Made by a program: the position numbers and the translations under genes. Under the pieces are notes generated by a model. That model searched no databases, had not been told where the DNA came from, and saw only the letters and a list, made by a program, of their open reading frames with translations. Positions 48,920 to 56,935 of a stretch of 64,000 bases of DNA are shown one piece after another. This stretch comes from a virus. Each line of letters starts with the position of its first letter. Position 1 is the first letter of the stretch. The stretch is taken from positions 1-64,000 of IMG/VR virus record IMGVR_UViG_3300032236_000862. One strand, given 5' to 3'.

Positions 48920-49186
48920 ATGGAACCGGAAGACTTGCACGGTAAGTTTGAGTATTCAGCCACACCAGAGCACAAGACCAACATCTTGCCACTCAGGTGG
49001 TTTGCCAATGCTTGCAATCATCTATCAAGTTTTGCGATAGAGCGAGCATTAGATCATGAAGACTTTGCCCATTACAACGGCACTGAACTATCACGAGCAG
49101 GATATAGATGGTGGAAGATTTGGGCCATCATCAACATTCCCTACGATAAGTGGGGCACAACCTATCTAGTAGATTGGCATAAATAA
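48920..49186 (+). CDS. DUF-like small protein with Trp/His-rich core (88 aa)
   Basis: Ribosome site GAAAGGAGGAA. The product has ILPLRWFANACNHLSSFAIERALDHEDF and ELSRAGYRWWKIWAIINIPYDKWG. Charged and aromatic; might bind nucleic acid or cofactor. The stop and the next start overlap (TAATG-type). Unknown function. Confidence 0.6.
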   Translation: MEPEDLHGKFEYSATPEHKTNILPLRWFANACNHLSSFAIERALDHEDFAHYNGTELSRAGYRWWKIWAIINIPYDKWGTTYLVDWHK

Positions 49187-49419
49187 TGCAACCAACACAA
49201 ACAACCCTCTCACAGATAAAAGCCGAAGCCGCAAGCCGAGGCAACGTCGTATTCATTGATGATTCCCTACTTGAATCGGCCAAACGATTAGAATTCATTG
49301 TAGATGCAGTTGCCCACAAGGGACTCACCTACAAGGAAGCGTCAGCCTTATGGGCTGATGGCATTGACACTCTGCACACAAGTGTAGAGACAATAACAAC
49401 CTCCGAAAGGGGCCTATAA
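49186..49419 (+). CDS. Small helical protein (77 aa)
   Basis: The N-terminus PTQTTLSQIKAEAASRGNVVFIDDSLLESAKRLEFIVDAVAHKGLTYKEASALWADGID is predicted helical. The first residues after Met are encoded by a copy of the dispersed motif. Overlaps its upstream gene by one base. Unknown function. Confidence 0.6.
   Translation: MQPTQTTLSQIKAEAASRGNVVFIDDSLLESAKRLEFIVDAVAHKGLTYKEASALWADGIDTLHTSVETITTSERGL
49192..49206 (+). repeat. Dispersed motif copy 3 (CCAACACAAACAACC)
   Basis: Just after the start codon of the 77-codon gene, encoding PTQTT. Sense strand. Confidence 0.75.
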
Positions 49420-49420
49420 A

Positions 49421-49693
49421 ATGGCAAAAGGTAAAGGCGGAGCACCAGCTCCTAAAGCAAACACAGCAGGCGAACGCCAGAATGGCAAAGCCCGCAAGAA
49501 AAACCCAGGACCAGCACAGCCAGAGAAGACCAACTTCACACACGTGAATGGTCGTTCGGCTGCTAGTCACGCCAAGCGTGAGGCTTGGAAGGCTGCCGGT
49601 GGTCGTGCAAACCACGAGTCAATCCCTCACTGGAAGACCGGCAAGGTGTACAAGGCACCGGTCTATTCAGTATTTGCTAAGGCACTAGTGTGA
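49421..49693 (+). CDS. Basic small protein (90 aa)
   Basis: The first part (GKGGAPAPKANTAGERQNGKARKKNPGPAQPEK) is basic and disordered. THVNGRSAASHAKREAWKAAGGRANHESIPHWKTGKVYKAPVYSVFAKALV follows. Basic throughout and likely nucleic-acid binding. Overlaps the next gene by 4 nt. Unknown family. Confidence 0.6.
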   Translation: MAKGKGGAPAPKANTAGERQNGKARKKNPGPAQPEKTNFTHVNGRSAASHAKREAWKAAGGRANHESIPHWKTGKVYKAPVYSVFAKALV

Positions 49694-50013
49694 GCAAGAA
49701 GATAAAGCGCAAGCACGTTGTTGCCACACTTGAGCAACAGATACTCGAGGAGCACGATGACCTGCATTGGGATGACCATCAGCATAGTCGTGCATATCAC
49801 AGCGGGCTTATGGATGGCTTGGGGTTTGCCCTCAAGTTACTCAAGCCTGATTCAACTGTGCTTCCCCTCACATCCGTGTGGTTCGATGAGGAACCAACAC
49901 AAACATCCGAGCGCCAGCGTGAACAACTCATCGAAATTCAGTATGTTGACATGGCCGATCCTATTCCTGTAGCCTGTTATGCAGGGTTGTTTGAAACAGT
50001 GGAGGCACCATGA
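49690..50013 (+). CDS. Small hypothetical protein (107 aa)
   Basis: Starts with GTG (49690). Basic N-terminus, then DDLHWDDHQHSRAYHSGLMDGLGFALKLLKPD, a His/Asp-rich segment that could bind metal, and a C-terminal IEIQYVDMADPIPVACYAGLF. The motif copy encodes EPTQTSE in the linker. Unknown function. Confidence 0.55.
   Translation: MSKKIKRKHVVATLEQQILEEHDDLHWDDHQHSRAYHSGLMDGLGFALKLLKPDSTVLPLTSVWFDEEPTQTSERQREQLIEIQYVDMADPIPVACYAGLFETVEAP
49894..49905 (+). repeat. Dispersed motif copy 4 (CCAACACAAACA)
   Basis: Inside the 107-codon gene, encoding PTQT in a likely linker. Confidence 0.7.
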
Positions 50014-50765
50014 GTTATAAGTTACGTTCATACCAATACTGGTGTGATTACTTAGAGGGCGGGCGTAAGAAATATATACGCCCACTCTATGAGTATGGCA
50101 TGACCATCGAGAAAGCTAGCAAGTTTCAGCTTCCCGGTGGTGACCTACACATTAAGGCTAATTGGGCCGGTAATTACCCATTCATCATTGTTCACAGTGA
50201 TGACTCATTCACCCTACAAGGTGGTGTCATTAACAGTTATTGGGGTGGGAGCTGGAACATACTGAAGTCACAGGGTGTTCGCTATCGCATCTGGAAGTAC
50301 ACAGGCGTAAACGTCTTTCAACGTAACTATGAAATCAAGGTTATAGATGAAAACGCAGGTCTTACCCCATCCAAGATACAAGGTTGTCGCCAATGTAAGC
50401 AAACAGGTAAACAAGACGGTTGGTGTAGTCCAACTACTTGTTTTGATGGCGACTTCTATGACACACCTAACGGAGATTCTGTGTATGCATGCCCTGAACA
50501 CCCTGATGCCCAATCACCACATGGATCGTGGCACAGGTTTCACCTTATAGCGTGCACCCACGGACAAATGAAAGGCCACACACTACCACGAAGCCAAGAG
50601 TGTTATTACTGTAAGGGTTCAGGCAAGCGTGACTATGGCAACAAACCGATTTCTTTACTCTGGGATGGTTCCCCACTTAGGGTAAAGGATAAAAAGATAG
50701 TAAAGAAACCACTAACCGAACTAGAAAGGATACTAGCCAATCATGTCCAATCGAGTAGCGTATGA
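50010..50765 (+). CDS. Protein with DnaJ-like zinc repeats (251 aa)
   Basis: After a beta-rich N-terminal half (LRSYQYWCDYLEGGRKKYIRPLY...GGVINSYWGGSWNILKSQGVRYRIWKYTG) come two CxxCxxTGK/CxxCxGSGK motifs (CRQCKQTGKQ; CYYCKGSGKR), as in the zinc module of DnaJ, with further Cys/His between. The C-terminus is basic. It overlaps the next gene. A single-domain zinc protein, possibly nucleic-acid binding; function unknown. Confidence 0.65.
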   Translation: MSYKLRSYQYWCDYLEGGRKKYIRPLYEYGMTIEKASKFQLPGGDLHIKANWAGNYPFIIVHSDDSFTLQGGVINSYWGGSWNILKSQGVRYRIWKYTGVNVFQRNYEIKVIDENAGLTPSKIQGCRQCKQTGKQDGWCSPTTCFDGDFYDTPNGDSVYACPEHPDAQSPHGSWHRFHLIACTHGQMKGHTLPRSQECYYCKGSGKRDYGNKPISLLWDGSPLRVKDKKIVKKPLTELERILANHVQSSSV

Positions 50766-51207
50766 CATGGCAGAACCAATCAACGGAATGATAAATCACT
50801 CTGTTGCTGGGAATATGCTAGACCACGTAATTGCTCTCAACAGCATGCAGTTACCGGGTAATTTTCTAAATTACACGAGTAACAACAGCAGTTATCGAGA
50901 TGCAATCCTCAATCGCTTGATTGAATCGCCTGTGTATGCATTGCAACTAATGCTTGCAGGTGTTAGGTCATCTAAAAACAATACAGACAACCTGCGTATC
51001 TTTAGCGAGTATGCAGCCGCTCTGTCCTATGTTGCAGGTGATACGGAACTAGCCGGAGAGATTATCCTCCGCAATGATCCATCAACAAATAGTCCTCTGC
51101 TCAGGAGCATTGCAGAGTCACTATCAGTAGGCGTCAGCTCTGACACCTTCAAAGAGTTACTACGTGCTAGCACAACACAGGCAGCCCAACTGCTTGCTAA
51201 TGCGTAG
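50743..51207 (+). CDS. Hypothetical helical protein (154 aa)
   Basis: MSNRVAYDMAEPINGMINHSVAGNMLDHVIALNSMQLPGNFL, then SPVYALQLMLAGVRSSKNNTDNLRIFSEYAAALSYVAGDTELAGEI, a mostly helical protein with no motif I recognise. The start lies within the end of the preceding gene. The stop is one base before a copy of the dispersed motif. Confidence 0.6.
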   Translation: MSNRVAYDMAEPINGMINHSVAGNMLDHVIALNSMQLPGNFLNYTSNNSSYRDAILNRLIESPVYALQLMLAGVRSSKNNTDNLRIFSEYAAALSYVAGDTELAGEIILRNDPSTNSPLLRSIAESLSVGVSSDTFKELLRASTTQAAQLLANA

Positions 51208-51220
51208 CCAACACAAACAA
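51208..51220 (+). repeat. Dispersed motif copy 5 (CCAACACAAACAA)
   Basis: Non-coding, immediately after the TAG at 51205-51207 and before the ribosome site of the next gene. Confidence 0.75.
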
Positions 51221-51249
51221 ACCAACAGCCTGAGAAAGGGAACCGTTCA

Positions 51250-51561
51250 ATGGCAATAGATGGACCAGTTAATCCTTGGTCAGACCAGATGCCCGCCCAA
51301 GACTATATAAGTTGTGATAGTTGCGGTCATGGTATCGGTAAGACTCAAGCATTCACACAAATCTACAACCTTAGATATCGTGCAAATCAGTATTTCCATG
51401 CCGACCATCTGGGTTGTTCTGCAGCTACTCAACTCAAGAATAGCCGCCCACGTATAGTGCTCAATCGTTACCGCAAAGGCATCATCAGCGAGCTGATGTA
51501 TGGCGGAGATGGTGGCGAGGGAGACAGCTATGCCGATAAGGTTGATGATCTTGTCGAATAA
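51250..51561 (+). CDS. Small Cys/His protein (103 aa)
   Basis: CDSCGHGIGKTQAF and FHADHLGCSAATQLKNS suggest a zinc knuckle (CxxC plus H and C). The strand IVLNRYRKGIISELMYGGDGG follows, then an acidic end. Ribosome site AGAAAGGGA. Role unknown. Confidence 0.6.
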   Translation: MAIDGPVNPWSDQMPAQDYISCDSCGHGIGKTQAFTQIYNLRYRANQYFHADHLGCSAATQLKNSRPRIVLNRYRKGIISELMYGGDGGEGDSYADKVDDLVE

Positions 51562-51755
51562 GTAACACCGTTGTTGGTTGGTCAAGCCTACTTCAAGCAT
51601 ACTTGATCGAACCTAGACCAGAGTAATTTAAAGGCTCACGCATTAGTAGTACGTGATAACTAATGTATGCGAGATGAGAAGATAATGTGCGGAGGCATCC
51701 AGTCCCTGTGAGCATCAGGGGTAGGCCAACCAACAACCCTTACTAAGGAGAGCAT
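51562..51755 (+). other. Short gene-free spacer with small hairpins
   Basis: Contains CATTAGT (51641-51647) with ACTAATG (51659-51665), and TCAAG (51593-51597) with CTTGA (51602-51606). No promoter consensus is apparent and no ORF is supported. A leader for the following gene set is possible. Confidence 0.45.
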
Positions 51756-51995
51756 ATGTGTCACGAATGTGGCGATGAAAACTACGGAGATATGAATCAG
51801 ATTCCACCTGAAGAGATGGAAGAGTTCATTGACTTCGCATGTCTGCAAGTATCTAAAGTAATAGATAAAGCAGAAGATAAAGGATTCCTTTACCAACTCA
51901 TTACTGAGTGGCCAAGGGAAAGGCAAGCGGCATTCGCTCTTGCTACGATACTAGAGGAACGATTAAACTCGTCCTGGCAAGAAGAAGGGGAATAA
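51756..51995 (+). CDS. Small zinc-type protein (79 aa)
   Basis: Starts MCHECGDENYGDMNQIPPEEMEEFIDFACLQVSKVIDKAED with CxxC (C2, C5), followed by helices (FALATILEERLNSSWQEEGE). Encoded directly upstream of the AAA+ gene and possibly an accessory to it. Stop and next start are adjacent (TAA then ATGG). Confidence 0.6.
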   Translation: MCHECGDENYGDMNQIPPEEMEEFIDFACLQVSKVIDKAEDKGFLYQLITEWPRERQAAFALATILEERLNSSWQEEGE

Positions 51996-53384
51996 ATGGA
52001 CATCTCAATGTTCGTTGAATCGTACGAGCCTACTATGGGCAACCACCGTCGTCAGATATTGGTGGTTCCATACAAGGACGGCATCAATCTCTACTCTCGT
52101 GTGACTGATGGTACTAAGGGCACTCACAATAAGTGGGAGCCAACAACCCTAGACACACTAACAAGTGAGGTTAAAGATAACGAGCAAACAACTCGTCGTC
52201 CTGTAGGTGTGTACGTAACATCTGCTGATGTGCGTGCCATTGATAGCAAGGGCTATTCTCCAGTCCTAACTACCAAGGCAGTAGGCGCACATAACAAGTC
52301 CATTGCAGAAGTTAAATCCGATGTGATGGATATCGTAACAGGCTTCTACTCTCAAATCGAGGTAGGAGATGACCAACTGGAGGAATACGTGATAGATAAC
52401 CGAGCAACAACTAGCCCGCTAGTCGTTCCCGTGCCAACACAAACACTCGATGCTCCGGCCCAACAAGCCGCTCCTGCATTCAATGTGTCGTTGGCCACAG
52501 TTCCACCATTGCATCTAGCACAACGCTATGTGCATCGCAAGGTCTACAACGTTGAAGACTTTGCTATCTTTGATACCGCTCGTGCTGATGGTATCAACGT
52601 GCTTATCTACGGCCCAACCGGCCCTGGTAAGACAACAGCTGTAGAAGCGTGGGCCGCTGATCGTGGCTTGCGTATGGCTACAGTATCTGGCAACGCATCT
52701 ATGGAGTCACGCCAGTTGTTCGGTGGCTTCATTCCTGACGGCAATGGTAGTTATGGCTGGATTGACGGTCCAGTAACTGACGTTGTCCGTAACGGTGGTG
52801 TTCTACTACTGGACGAGATGAACTTCATCAGTCCTAAAATCTACACCACACTCTATCCACTAACCGATGGTCGTCGTACTATCACTCTGCTCGACCATAT
52901 GGGCGAGACAATCACAGCGCATCCTGATCTTACGATCTTTGCGACTATGAATCCTGACTACGTAGGTACAACACCTCTCAACTATGCAATGCGTAACCGC
53001 TTTGATATCCAGTTGATGTGGGATTACGACGATGCTGTCGAGGAGAAGCTTGTTAGTAGCAAGGCTCTTCGTACACTAGTCAAGTCTCTTCGTACTGAAG
53101 CAGCTAAGGGTCAGTACGATACTCCAATCTCTACTAACATGCTGATCGAGTTCAGTGACTTTGTAACCAAGCTTGGTTATGACTTCGCAGTTGAGAACTT
53201 TATCGCTCACTTCGGCTCTGACGAGCAAGCGTCTGTACGTCTGGTCTTCCAGACACATCAGTACAACATCCAATCTGACTTCGGTATTGCACCGGAGATC
53301 AAGAACGATGAGTCAGAATCAACACAAACACAATCTGATCGTTTAAAAGCATGGGTCGCAACAGCCAATTCAATGACGGTCTAA
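51996..53384 (+). CDS. AAA+ ATPase of MoxR/CobS type
   Basis: The 462-residue protein has an N-terminal domain (1-150), a Pro/Ala linker that includes motif copy 6, and an AAA+ module at about 195-345: Walker A GPTGPGKT (206-213), Walker B LLLDE (270-274), sensor-1 MNPDY (N319) and the arginine pair AMRNRFD (R333, R335). The layout follows MoxR/CobS ATPases that load metal or remodel proteins together with VWA partners. The VWA gene follows 12 nt later. Role: remodelling ATPase acting on the adjacent protein. Confidence 0.85.
   Translation: MDISMFVESYEPTMGNHRRQILVVPYKDGINLYSRVTDGTKGTHNKWEPTTLDTLTSEVKDNEQTTRRPVGVYVTSADVRAIDSKGYSPVLTTKAVGAHNKSIAEVKSDVMDIVTGFYSQIEVGDDQLEEYVIDNRATTSPLVVPVPTQTLDAPAQQAAPAFNVSLATVPPLHLAQRYVHRKVYNVEDFAIFDTARADGINVLIYGPTGPGKTTAVEAWAADRGLRMATVSGNASMESRQLFGGFIPDGNGSYGWIDGPVTDVVRNGGVLLLDEMNFISPKIYTTLYPLTDGRRTITLLDHMGETITAHPDLTIFATMNPDYVGTTPLNYAMRNRFDIQLMWDYDDAVEEKLVSSKALRTLVKSLRTEAAKGQYDTPISTNMLIEFSDFVTKLGYDFAVENFIAHFGSDEQASVRLVFQTHQYNIQSDFGIAPEIKNDESESTQTQSDRLKAWVATANSMTV
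52434..52446 (+). repeat. Dispersed motif copy 6 (CCAACACAAACAC)
   Basis: In the linker of the AAA+ gene, encoding PTQTL. Same frame as copies 3 and 4. Confidence 0.75.
53320..53331 (+). repeat. Dispersed motif copy 7 (CAACACAAACAC)
   Basis: Near the C-terminus of the AAA+ gene, encoding STQTQ. Confidence 0.7.
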
Positions 53385-53395
53385 GGAGGTGGTAA

Positions 53396-55225
53396 ATGTT
53401 TGACGACAATCTAAATGAGCGTTATATGGAACAGCGTGATGAGGAATCTCAATTACGCTCTATCAGATTAAACGCTCTATGCCGTGTCTACGAACAAGCT
53501 GACAGGGTTATTACCGGTGATCCGGTTCTAGTCCACGTGGTGCCTGATGGTCCTGCGCCTGCTTGGTCTGATGGCCAGGCTATCTACATCAACGCTAGTG
53601 AGATCGAAGACATTGATCTTGAAGCGTTATCTCAGGTCAATGGCCTGAACTTCCACGAGCTAGCTCACCATCTGTATACTCCCCGCAAGGGAACAGTATT
53701 CATGAAGGAAGTTATCAATCGTGGACTAATGCAAGCGGCCAATATGCTGGAGGACCAGCGTATCGAGACGTTGCTTGTAGCCCGCTATCCATCAGTAGCG
53801 CCGTTCTTAACTGCAACGTGCGCTCGTTATCTAGGTAGTACCCCTGAGGAAGCGGAAGGTGCTTATATGCTCCTACGTGGTCGCAGGTATCTACCTATTC
53901 AGATACGTGAAGCATTCAGGGACTTGTTCTATGAGCCTAAGCTCATCCCTGTAATTGCTGACATCGTAGACCAGTATAGGTTGCTTGTATTCCCCCGTGA
54001 TTACGACAAAGCAATCGAACTCATCCAACGTTGGAACGATGAGGTAATCGGCCAGTTGCCTAACCCACAGAATCTTCCTAAGGGTATGACCGGCTGTACT
54101 GATCGTGATGCCGTAGGTAAAGGTCGTCCTGAACCTGGCAAAGCCCAGGAGAAAGACGCTGAACGTGCCAAGGGTATGGGTAAGGCGGAATCAACTACGC
54201 CCAACACAAACAAACCCACAGCACCTGCACCAACAACACAGCAAGAAGCACTTGATATGGCAAATGCTAAGCCAACAAATGGTGAAGCATCGCCCCCATC
54301 AATCACTCCTGGTACAGGCCATCATGAAAGCCTAGGTGGTATCCCAGACAGTGTGCACGACATGCTAACGGATGTTATTGACACCGTTATGTCTAGCAAG
54401 GAAGTGCTTCAAGATCTAAAAACCAAGCAAAAGGTAATTGTAGGTGGTGACGGTAAGCATACCGATACCATCAAGCGTGGTCGTTATGACACAGCGCCTG
54501 TTCCATCAGACGCAATGGTTACCTATCGTAAGTTCGCACGTGAACTAGAACGCTTACGTGATGAATGCGAGCCTGCTTGGCACAAGGAGGAGGCTAGTGG
54601 CAAGCTCAATGTCCAGCGTGTTATTCGTGGATGTGAGATTGATGAAGCCTTTGACCGCTGGGATGAAGGCACGGACGGCACTGATGTGGAGGCTGTGATC
54701 CTCGTGGATCGCTCAGGCTCTATGTCCGGTGGCAATGACCGTGGCGCATCCATTGCGTCTTGGACTATCAAGCGTGCACTAGAAGGCATCGGCGCTCCGG
54801 TGACCGTGTACTCGTTTGATGACGAGACGGAGTTGGCTTACAATCGAACAGAACTAGCCAACAAGACGCACTACAAGTTCATCTACGGCAGTGGTGGCAC
54901 AGAGCCTTATAGTGCCTTGCTTGCTGCAGAGCAAGTTCTTCTATCATCTCGTAAGAAGAACAAGATGTTGTTCATTGTTACTGATGGCGCCTTTGGTGAA
55001 AAAAGTGACGAGGTTATCGAACGTATGGGTAAGCGTGGCATTCTTACCGCTATGTCCTTAATCATGGGCGACAATGACATGAAGTTCTACCAAGAACGAT
55101 ATGGCTACAGTGACGATACGTTTAGACACGGTGTAGAAATCTATGCCCGTATCAATACGGCTCGTGACCTGCTGCCATTTGCTAGATCAGTAGTTACCGG
55201 AGCAATCAGAAAGCGAGGAAGATAA
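53396..55225 (+). CDS. VWA protein with HExxH metallopeptidase-like motif (CobT-like)
   Basis: The 609-residue protein has an N-terminal part with FHELAHHLY (HELAH at 87-91) and MLEDQRIE (E119, E124) as in zinc metallopeptidases. A disordered Lys/Pro/Asn linker (about 235-310) holds motif copy 8. The C-terminal VWA domain has the MIDAS DRSGS (438-442) and FIVTDGAFG. VWA proteins partner with MoxR-type ATPases; CobS/CobT is one such pair, in cobalt insertion. The HExxH suggests peptidase or metal chaperone activity. Fused architecture is unusual. Confidence 0.8.
   Translation: MFDDNLNERYMEQRDEESQLRSIRLNALCRVYEQADRVITGDPVLVHVVPDGPAPAWSDGQAIYINASEIEDIDLEALSQVNGLNFHELAHHLYTPRKGTVFMKEVINRGLMQAANMLEDQRIETLLVARYPSVAPFLTATCARYLGSTPEEAEGAYMLLRGRRYLPIQIREAFRDLFYEPKLIPVIADIVDQYRLLVFPRDYDKAIELIQRWNDEVIGQLPNPQNLPKGMTGCTDRDAVGKGRPEPGKAQEKDAERAKGMGKAESTTPNTNKPTAPAPTTQQEALDMANAKPTNGEASPPSITPGTGHHESLGGIPDSVHDMLTDVIDTVMSSKEVLQDLKTKQKVIVGGDGKHTDTIKRGRYDTAPVPSDAMVTYRKFARELERLRDECEPAWHKEEASGKLNVQRVIRGCEIDEAFDRWDEGTDGTDVEAVILVDRSGSMSGGNDRGASIASWTIKRALEGIGAPVTVYSFDDETELAYNRTELANKTHYKFIYGSGGTEPYSALLAAEQVLLSSRKKNKMLFIVTDGAFGEKSDEVIERMGKRGILTAMSLIMGDNDMKFYQERYGYSDDTFRHGVEIYARINTARDLLPFARSVVTGAIRKRGR
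54201..54213 (+). repeat. Dispersed motif copy 8 (CCAACACAAACAA)
   Basis: In the linker of the VWA gene, encoding PNTNK, a different frame from copy 6. Confidence 0.75.
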
Positions 55226-55416
55226 TGTACACAATCTATGACAGCCTAACGGAGACCTTGATAGAGGTATTCAATGACTATGAATCAGCCCAGATGTTCC
55301 TGCTTCATATATCAGATGAAATCAACGATGGTGGGGCTAACCTATCTATCGAAGCTATCACTCCAGCACACGAGTGGGCTCAAGATAATGGCATCATGTT
55401 GGCATCATTAGCATGA
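55225..55416 (+). CDS. Small hypothetical protein (63 aa)
   Basis: TAATG overlaps the VWA gene. MYTIYDSLTETLIEVFNDYESAQMFLLHISDEINDGG is a strand-helix pattern seen in short proteins of this operon. The end WAQDNGIMLASLA is hydrophobic. Unknown function. Confidence 0.6.
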   Translation: MYTIYDSLTETLIEVFNDYESAQMFLLHISDEINDGGANLSIEAITPAHEWAQDNGIMLASLA

Positions 55417-55565
55417 CCACTCGTCAAGAAGATCCGGCAGCATGGCTCAGTGAGATGTTGAGGCAGAGGGAACTTGACCTGCTCAACACAAACAAAGCTA
55501 TCGTACGCAACCTACTAGTCAAGCATGGGGCTGAAGATCTTATCCCTATGCTGTTGGAGGACTAA
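55413..55565 (+). CDS. Small helical protein (50 aa)
   Basis: ATG 55413 overlaps the preceding stop by 4 nt. MTTRQEDPAAWLSEMLRQRE, then LDLLNTNKAIVRNLLVKHGAEDLIPMLLED, helical, with the dispersed motif coding for NTNK. Stop and next start share TAATG. Unknown. Confidence 0.6.
   Translation: MTTRQEDPAAWLSEMLRQRELDLLNTNKAIVRNLLVKHGAEDLIPMLLED
55484..55495 (+). repeat. Dispersed motif copy 9 (CAACACAAACAA)
   Basis: In the 50-codon gene, encoding NTNK; same frame as copies 1 and 8. Confidence 0.75.
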
Positions 55566-55684
55566 TGATCAAATGCAATCTATGTAAGAACGTATTGGGC
55601 CAAGACGACTCGTACGTAGTTCACAGTCAAACAGCAACGTGCTGGGACTGTTACTTCGGAGAAGACACGGGAGAACGATGGTAA
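55565..55684 (+). CDS. Zinc-ribbon miniprotein (39 aa)
   Basis: MIKCNLCKNVLGQDDSYVVH, then SQTATCWDCYFGEDTGERW, two CxxC pairs (CNLC, CWDC), a complete small ribbon. Its end overlaps the endonuclease V-like gene by 7 nt. Unknown role. Confidence 0.65.
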   Translation: MIKCNLCKNVLGQDDSYVVHSQTATCWDCYFGEDTGERW

Positions 55685-56130
55685 ATACATTCCTGCCATA
55701 TGCAGACTTCAAGCAAGTGGCGCAATCCCTAGACGATAGGAGACTCGGCAAGCAACGTGTAGAGGCGTTGCAGATTCTGAGGGCCAACCTGGGTCTAACT
55801 GTGGGATGGCGCAATCATCCGGCTGCTGTAATGTGGCGGGGGCATGAAGGTCTACTAGCCAAATACACCATAACAATCTGTAATGAGTGGACTAAGCGTG
55901 GCTATGTAGACAATACCAAGCAGCAAGTGATCGAACTAATGAAGCAGTACAACCTAAAGCCAATCAAGAAGCCTTGGTGGCTTGGGGCAAGCACGTTTCA
56001 TGAGAGTCATCAGTCTAACCTCAAGCGTAAGCTTCCAGAGCATTACGACTTTGATGTAGCTGACGACATGCCATACCAATGGCCAACCCCTGAAGGTACG
56101 TTCCGAACAACTAAAAAGGAGAAAGAATGA
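55678..56130 (+). CDS. Pyrimidine dimer DNA glycosylase-like (T4 endonuclease V family)
   Basis: The start chosen is ATG 55678 (MVNTFLPYADFKQVAQSLDDRRLGKQRVEALQIL); an upstream ATG at 55639 is inside the ribbon gene. The N-terminus fits the T4 denV/MSMEG_6728-like family, which removes UV pyrimidine dimers by glycosylase/lyase action near the N-terminus; then WRNHPAAVMWRGHEGLLAKY and the basic YDNTKQQVIELMKQYNLKPIKKPWW, HxSHQSNLKRK. Suggests protection of phage DNA from UV. Catalytic residues not verified. Confidence 0.75.
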   Translation: MVNTFLPYADFKQVAQSLDDRRLGKQRVEALQILRANLGLTVGWRNHPAAVMWRGHEGLLAKYTITICNEWTKRGYVDNTKQQVIELMKQYNLKPIKKPWWLGASTFHESHQSNLKRKLPEHYDFDVADDMPYQWPTPEGTFRTTKKEKE

Positions 56131-56582
56131 TAACTACAACCCGCAAAGAAGCAATCACCTTGATTGAGGAAAGCATCAACAATGTTATTCCCCTGCAAGA
56201 TGACAGGCTTGAGAAGGTCATTTATGCAGTTAACAATGACCTCGCAGTCAGGGACTGGGTCTTGGGTATGCCTAATAGGTTTACCCTTGAAGAGTCTATT
56301 GACTTTGTACGTTATATGGCCGTGCACACCACAGCATTGGATAGTGTGCCGTTCATCACAATCAATGCCGTGTTTGAGTATGAGCGTGGCAATTCAGACA
56401 AGGCTCTGTTAATGATTGACTATGTCAATGCGGTTAATAATAACTACCCATTGGCTAAGCTAATCACCAGGACTTTTGATGCAGGTTGGGCACCAGAAAT
56501 GTTTGCTCAAATGCGTCAAGAGCTGGACGCCAAAGTAATGGCGGACTGCAATGAAGAACCAATCAGAGAGGAAGACAACTAA
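56127..56582 (+). CDS. Hypothetical helical protein (151 aa)
   Basis: MITTTRKEAITLIEESINNVIPLQDDRLEKVIYAVNNDLAVRDWVLG and the later helices (MRQELDAKVMADCNEEP) look like a folded helical protein without motifs I know. The start overlaps the repair gene stop (ATGA) and the stop overlaps the next gene (TAATG), so it is coupled in the operon. Confidence 0.6.
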   Translation: MITTTRKEAITLIEESINNVIPLQDDRLEKVIYAVNNDLAVRDWVLGMPNRFTLEESIDFVRYMAVHTTALDSVPFITINAVFEYERGNSDKALLMIDYVNAVNNNYPLAKLITRTFDAGWAPEMFAQMRQELDAKVMADCNEEPIREEDN

Positions 56583-56722
56583 TGTCAGACAAAATCATAT
56601 GGCAAGCAGCAATAACAGCAGATATGGTAGAAGACTGGACGGAAGATGAGATTGAAATGCTCATAGCTGACCTAGATGACGCAGTTAAATCAACCTATGA
56701 AGATTGGGAGCTACGTGACTAA
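56582..56722 (+). CDS. Small acidic helical protein (46 aa)
   Basis: MSDKIIWQAAITADMVEDWTEDEIEMLIADLDDAVKSTYEDWELRD has a strongly acidic helix. It overlaps the next GTG start by 8 nt. Typical of short operon proteins that may inhibit or bind a host enzyme; function unknown. Confidence 0.55.
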   Translation: MSDKIIWQAAITADMVEDWTEDEIEMLIADLDDAVKSTYEDWELRD

Positions 56723-56891
56723 ATACAGAGTAACTATCCATGAGCACATTATCAGTGATCTTTGGGTGGAAGCAGACAACCAAAGTGATGCCAGAGACAT
56801 AGCCGAGGAGCACATCAGCGAAGGCTTCAACGGATGGGTTGTGGATGAGATGGCCGGTTGGATCGAGACCGGTGACATCGAGGAGGTTTGA
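56715..56891 (+). CDS. Small AdxxdA-type protein (58 aa)
   Basis: The start chosen is GTG 56715 (VTKYRVTIHEHIISDLWVEADNQSDARDIAEEHI) with GGGAG before it; an in-frame ATG at 56676 lies further upstream. The strand-then-EADNxxDAxDIA helix recurs in the 69-codon gene at 57817. Unknown function. The stop lies right before motif copy 10. Confidence 0.55.
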   Translation: MTKYRVTIHEHIISDLWVEADNQSDARDIAEEHISEGFNGWVVDEMAGWIETGDIEEV

Positions 56892-56916
56892 CCAACACAA
56901 ACAACCGAGTTATACT
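56888..56916 (+). promoter_or_regulatory. Strong promoter with dispersed motif in its spacer
   Basis: TTGACC (56888-56893), spacer of 17 bp, TATACT (56911-56916), followed by ATATACAG. The spacer contains CCAACACAAACAACC (56892-56906), copy 10 of the dispersed motif. A protein bound there would block RNA polymerase. Confidence 0.8.
56892..56906 (+). repeat. Dispersed motif copy 10 (CCAACACAAACAACC)
   Basis: Lies between -35 and -10 of the promoter at 56.89-56.92 kb. Confidence 0.75.
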
Positions 56917-56935
56917 ATATACAGAAGGGAAGTAA

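Noticed and set aside
54001-54306. Minus-strand ORF inside the VWA gene
   Set aside because: Lies in the antisense of a disordered linker; composition-driven shadow frame.
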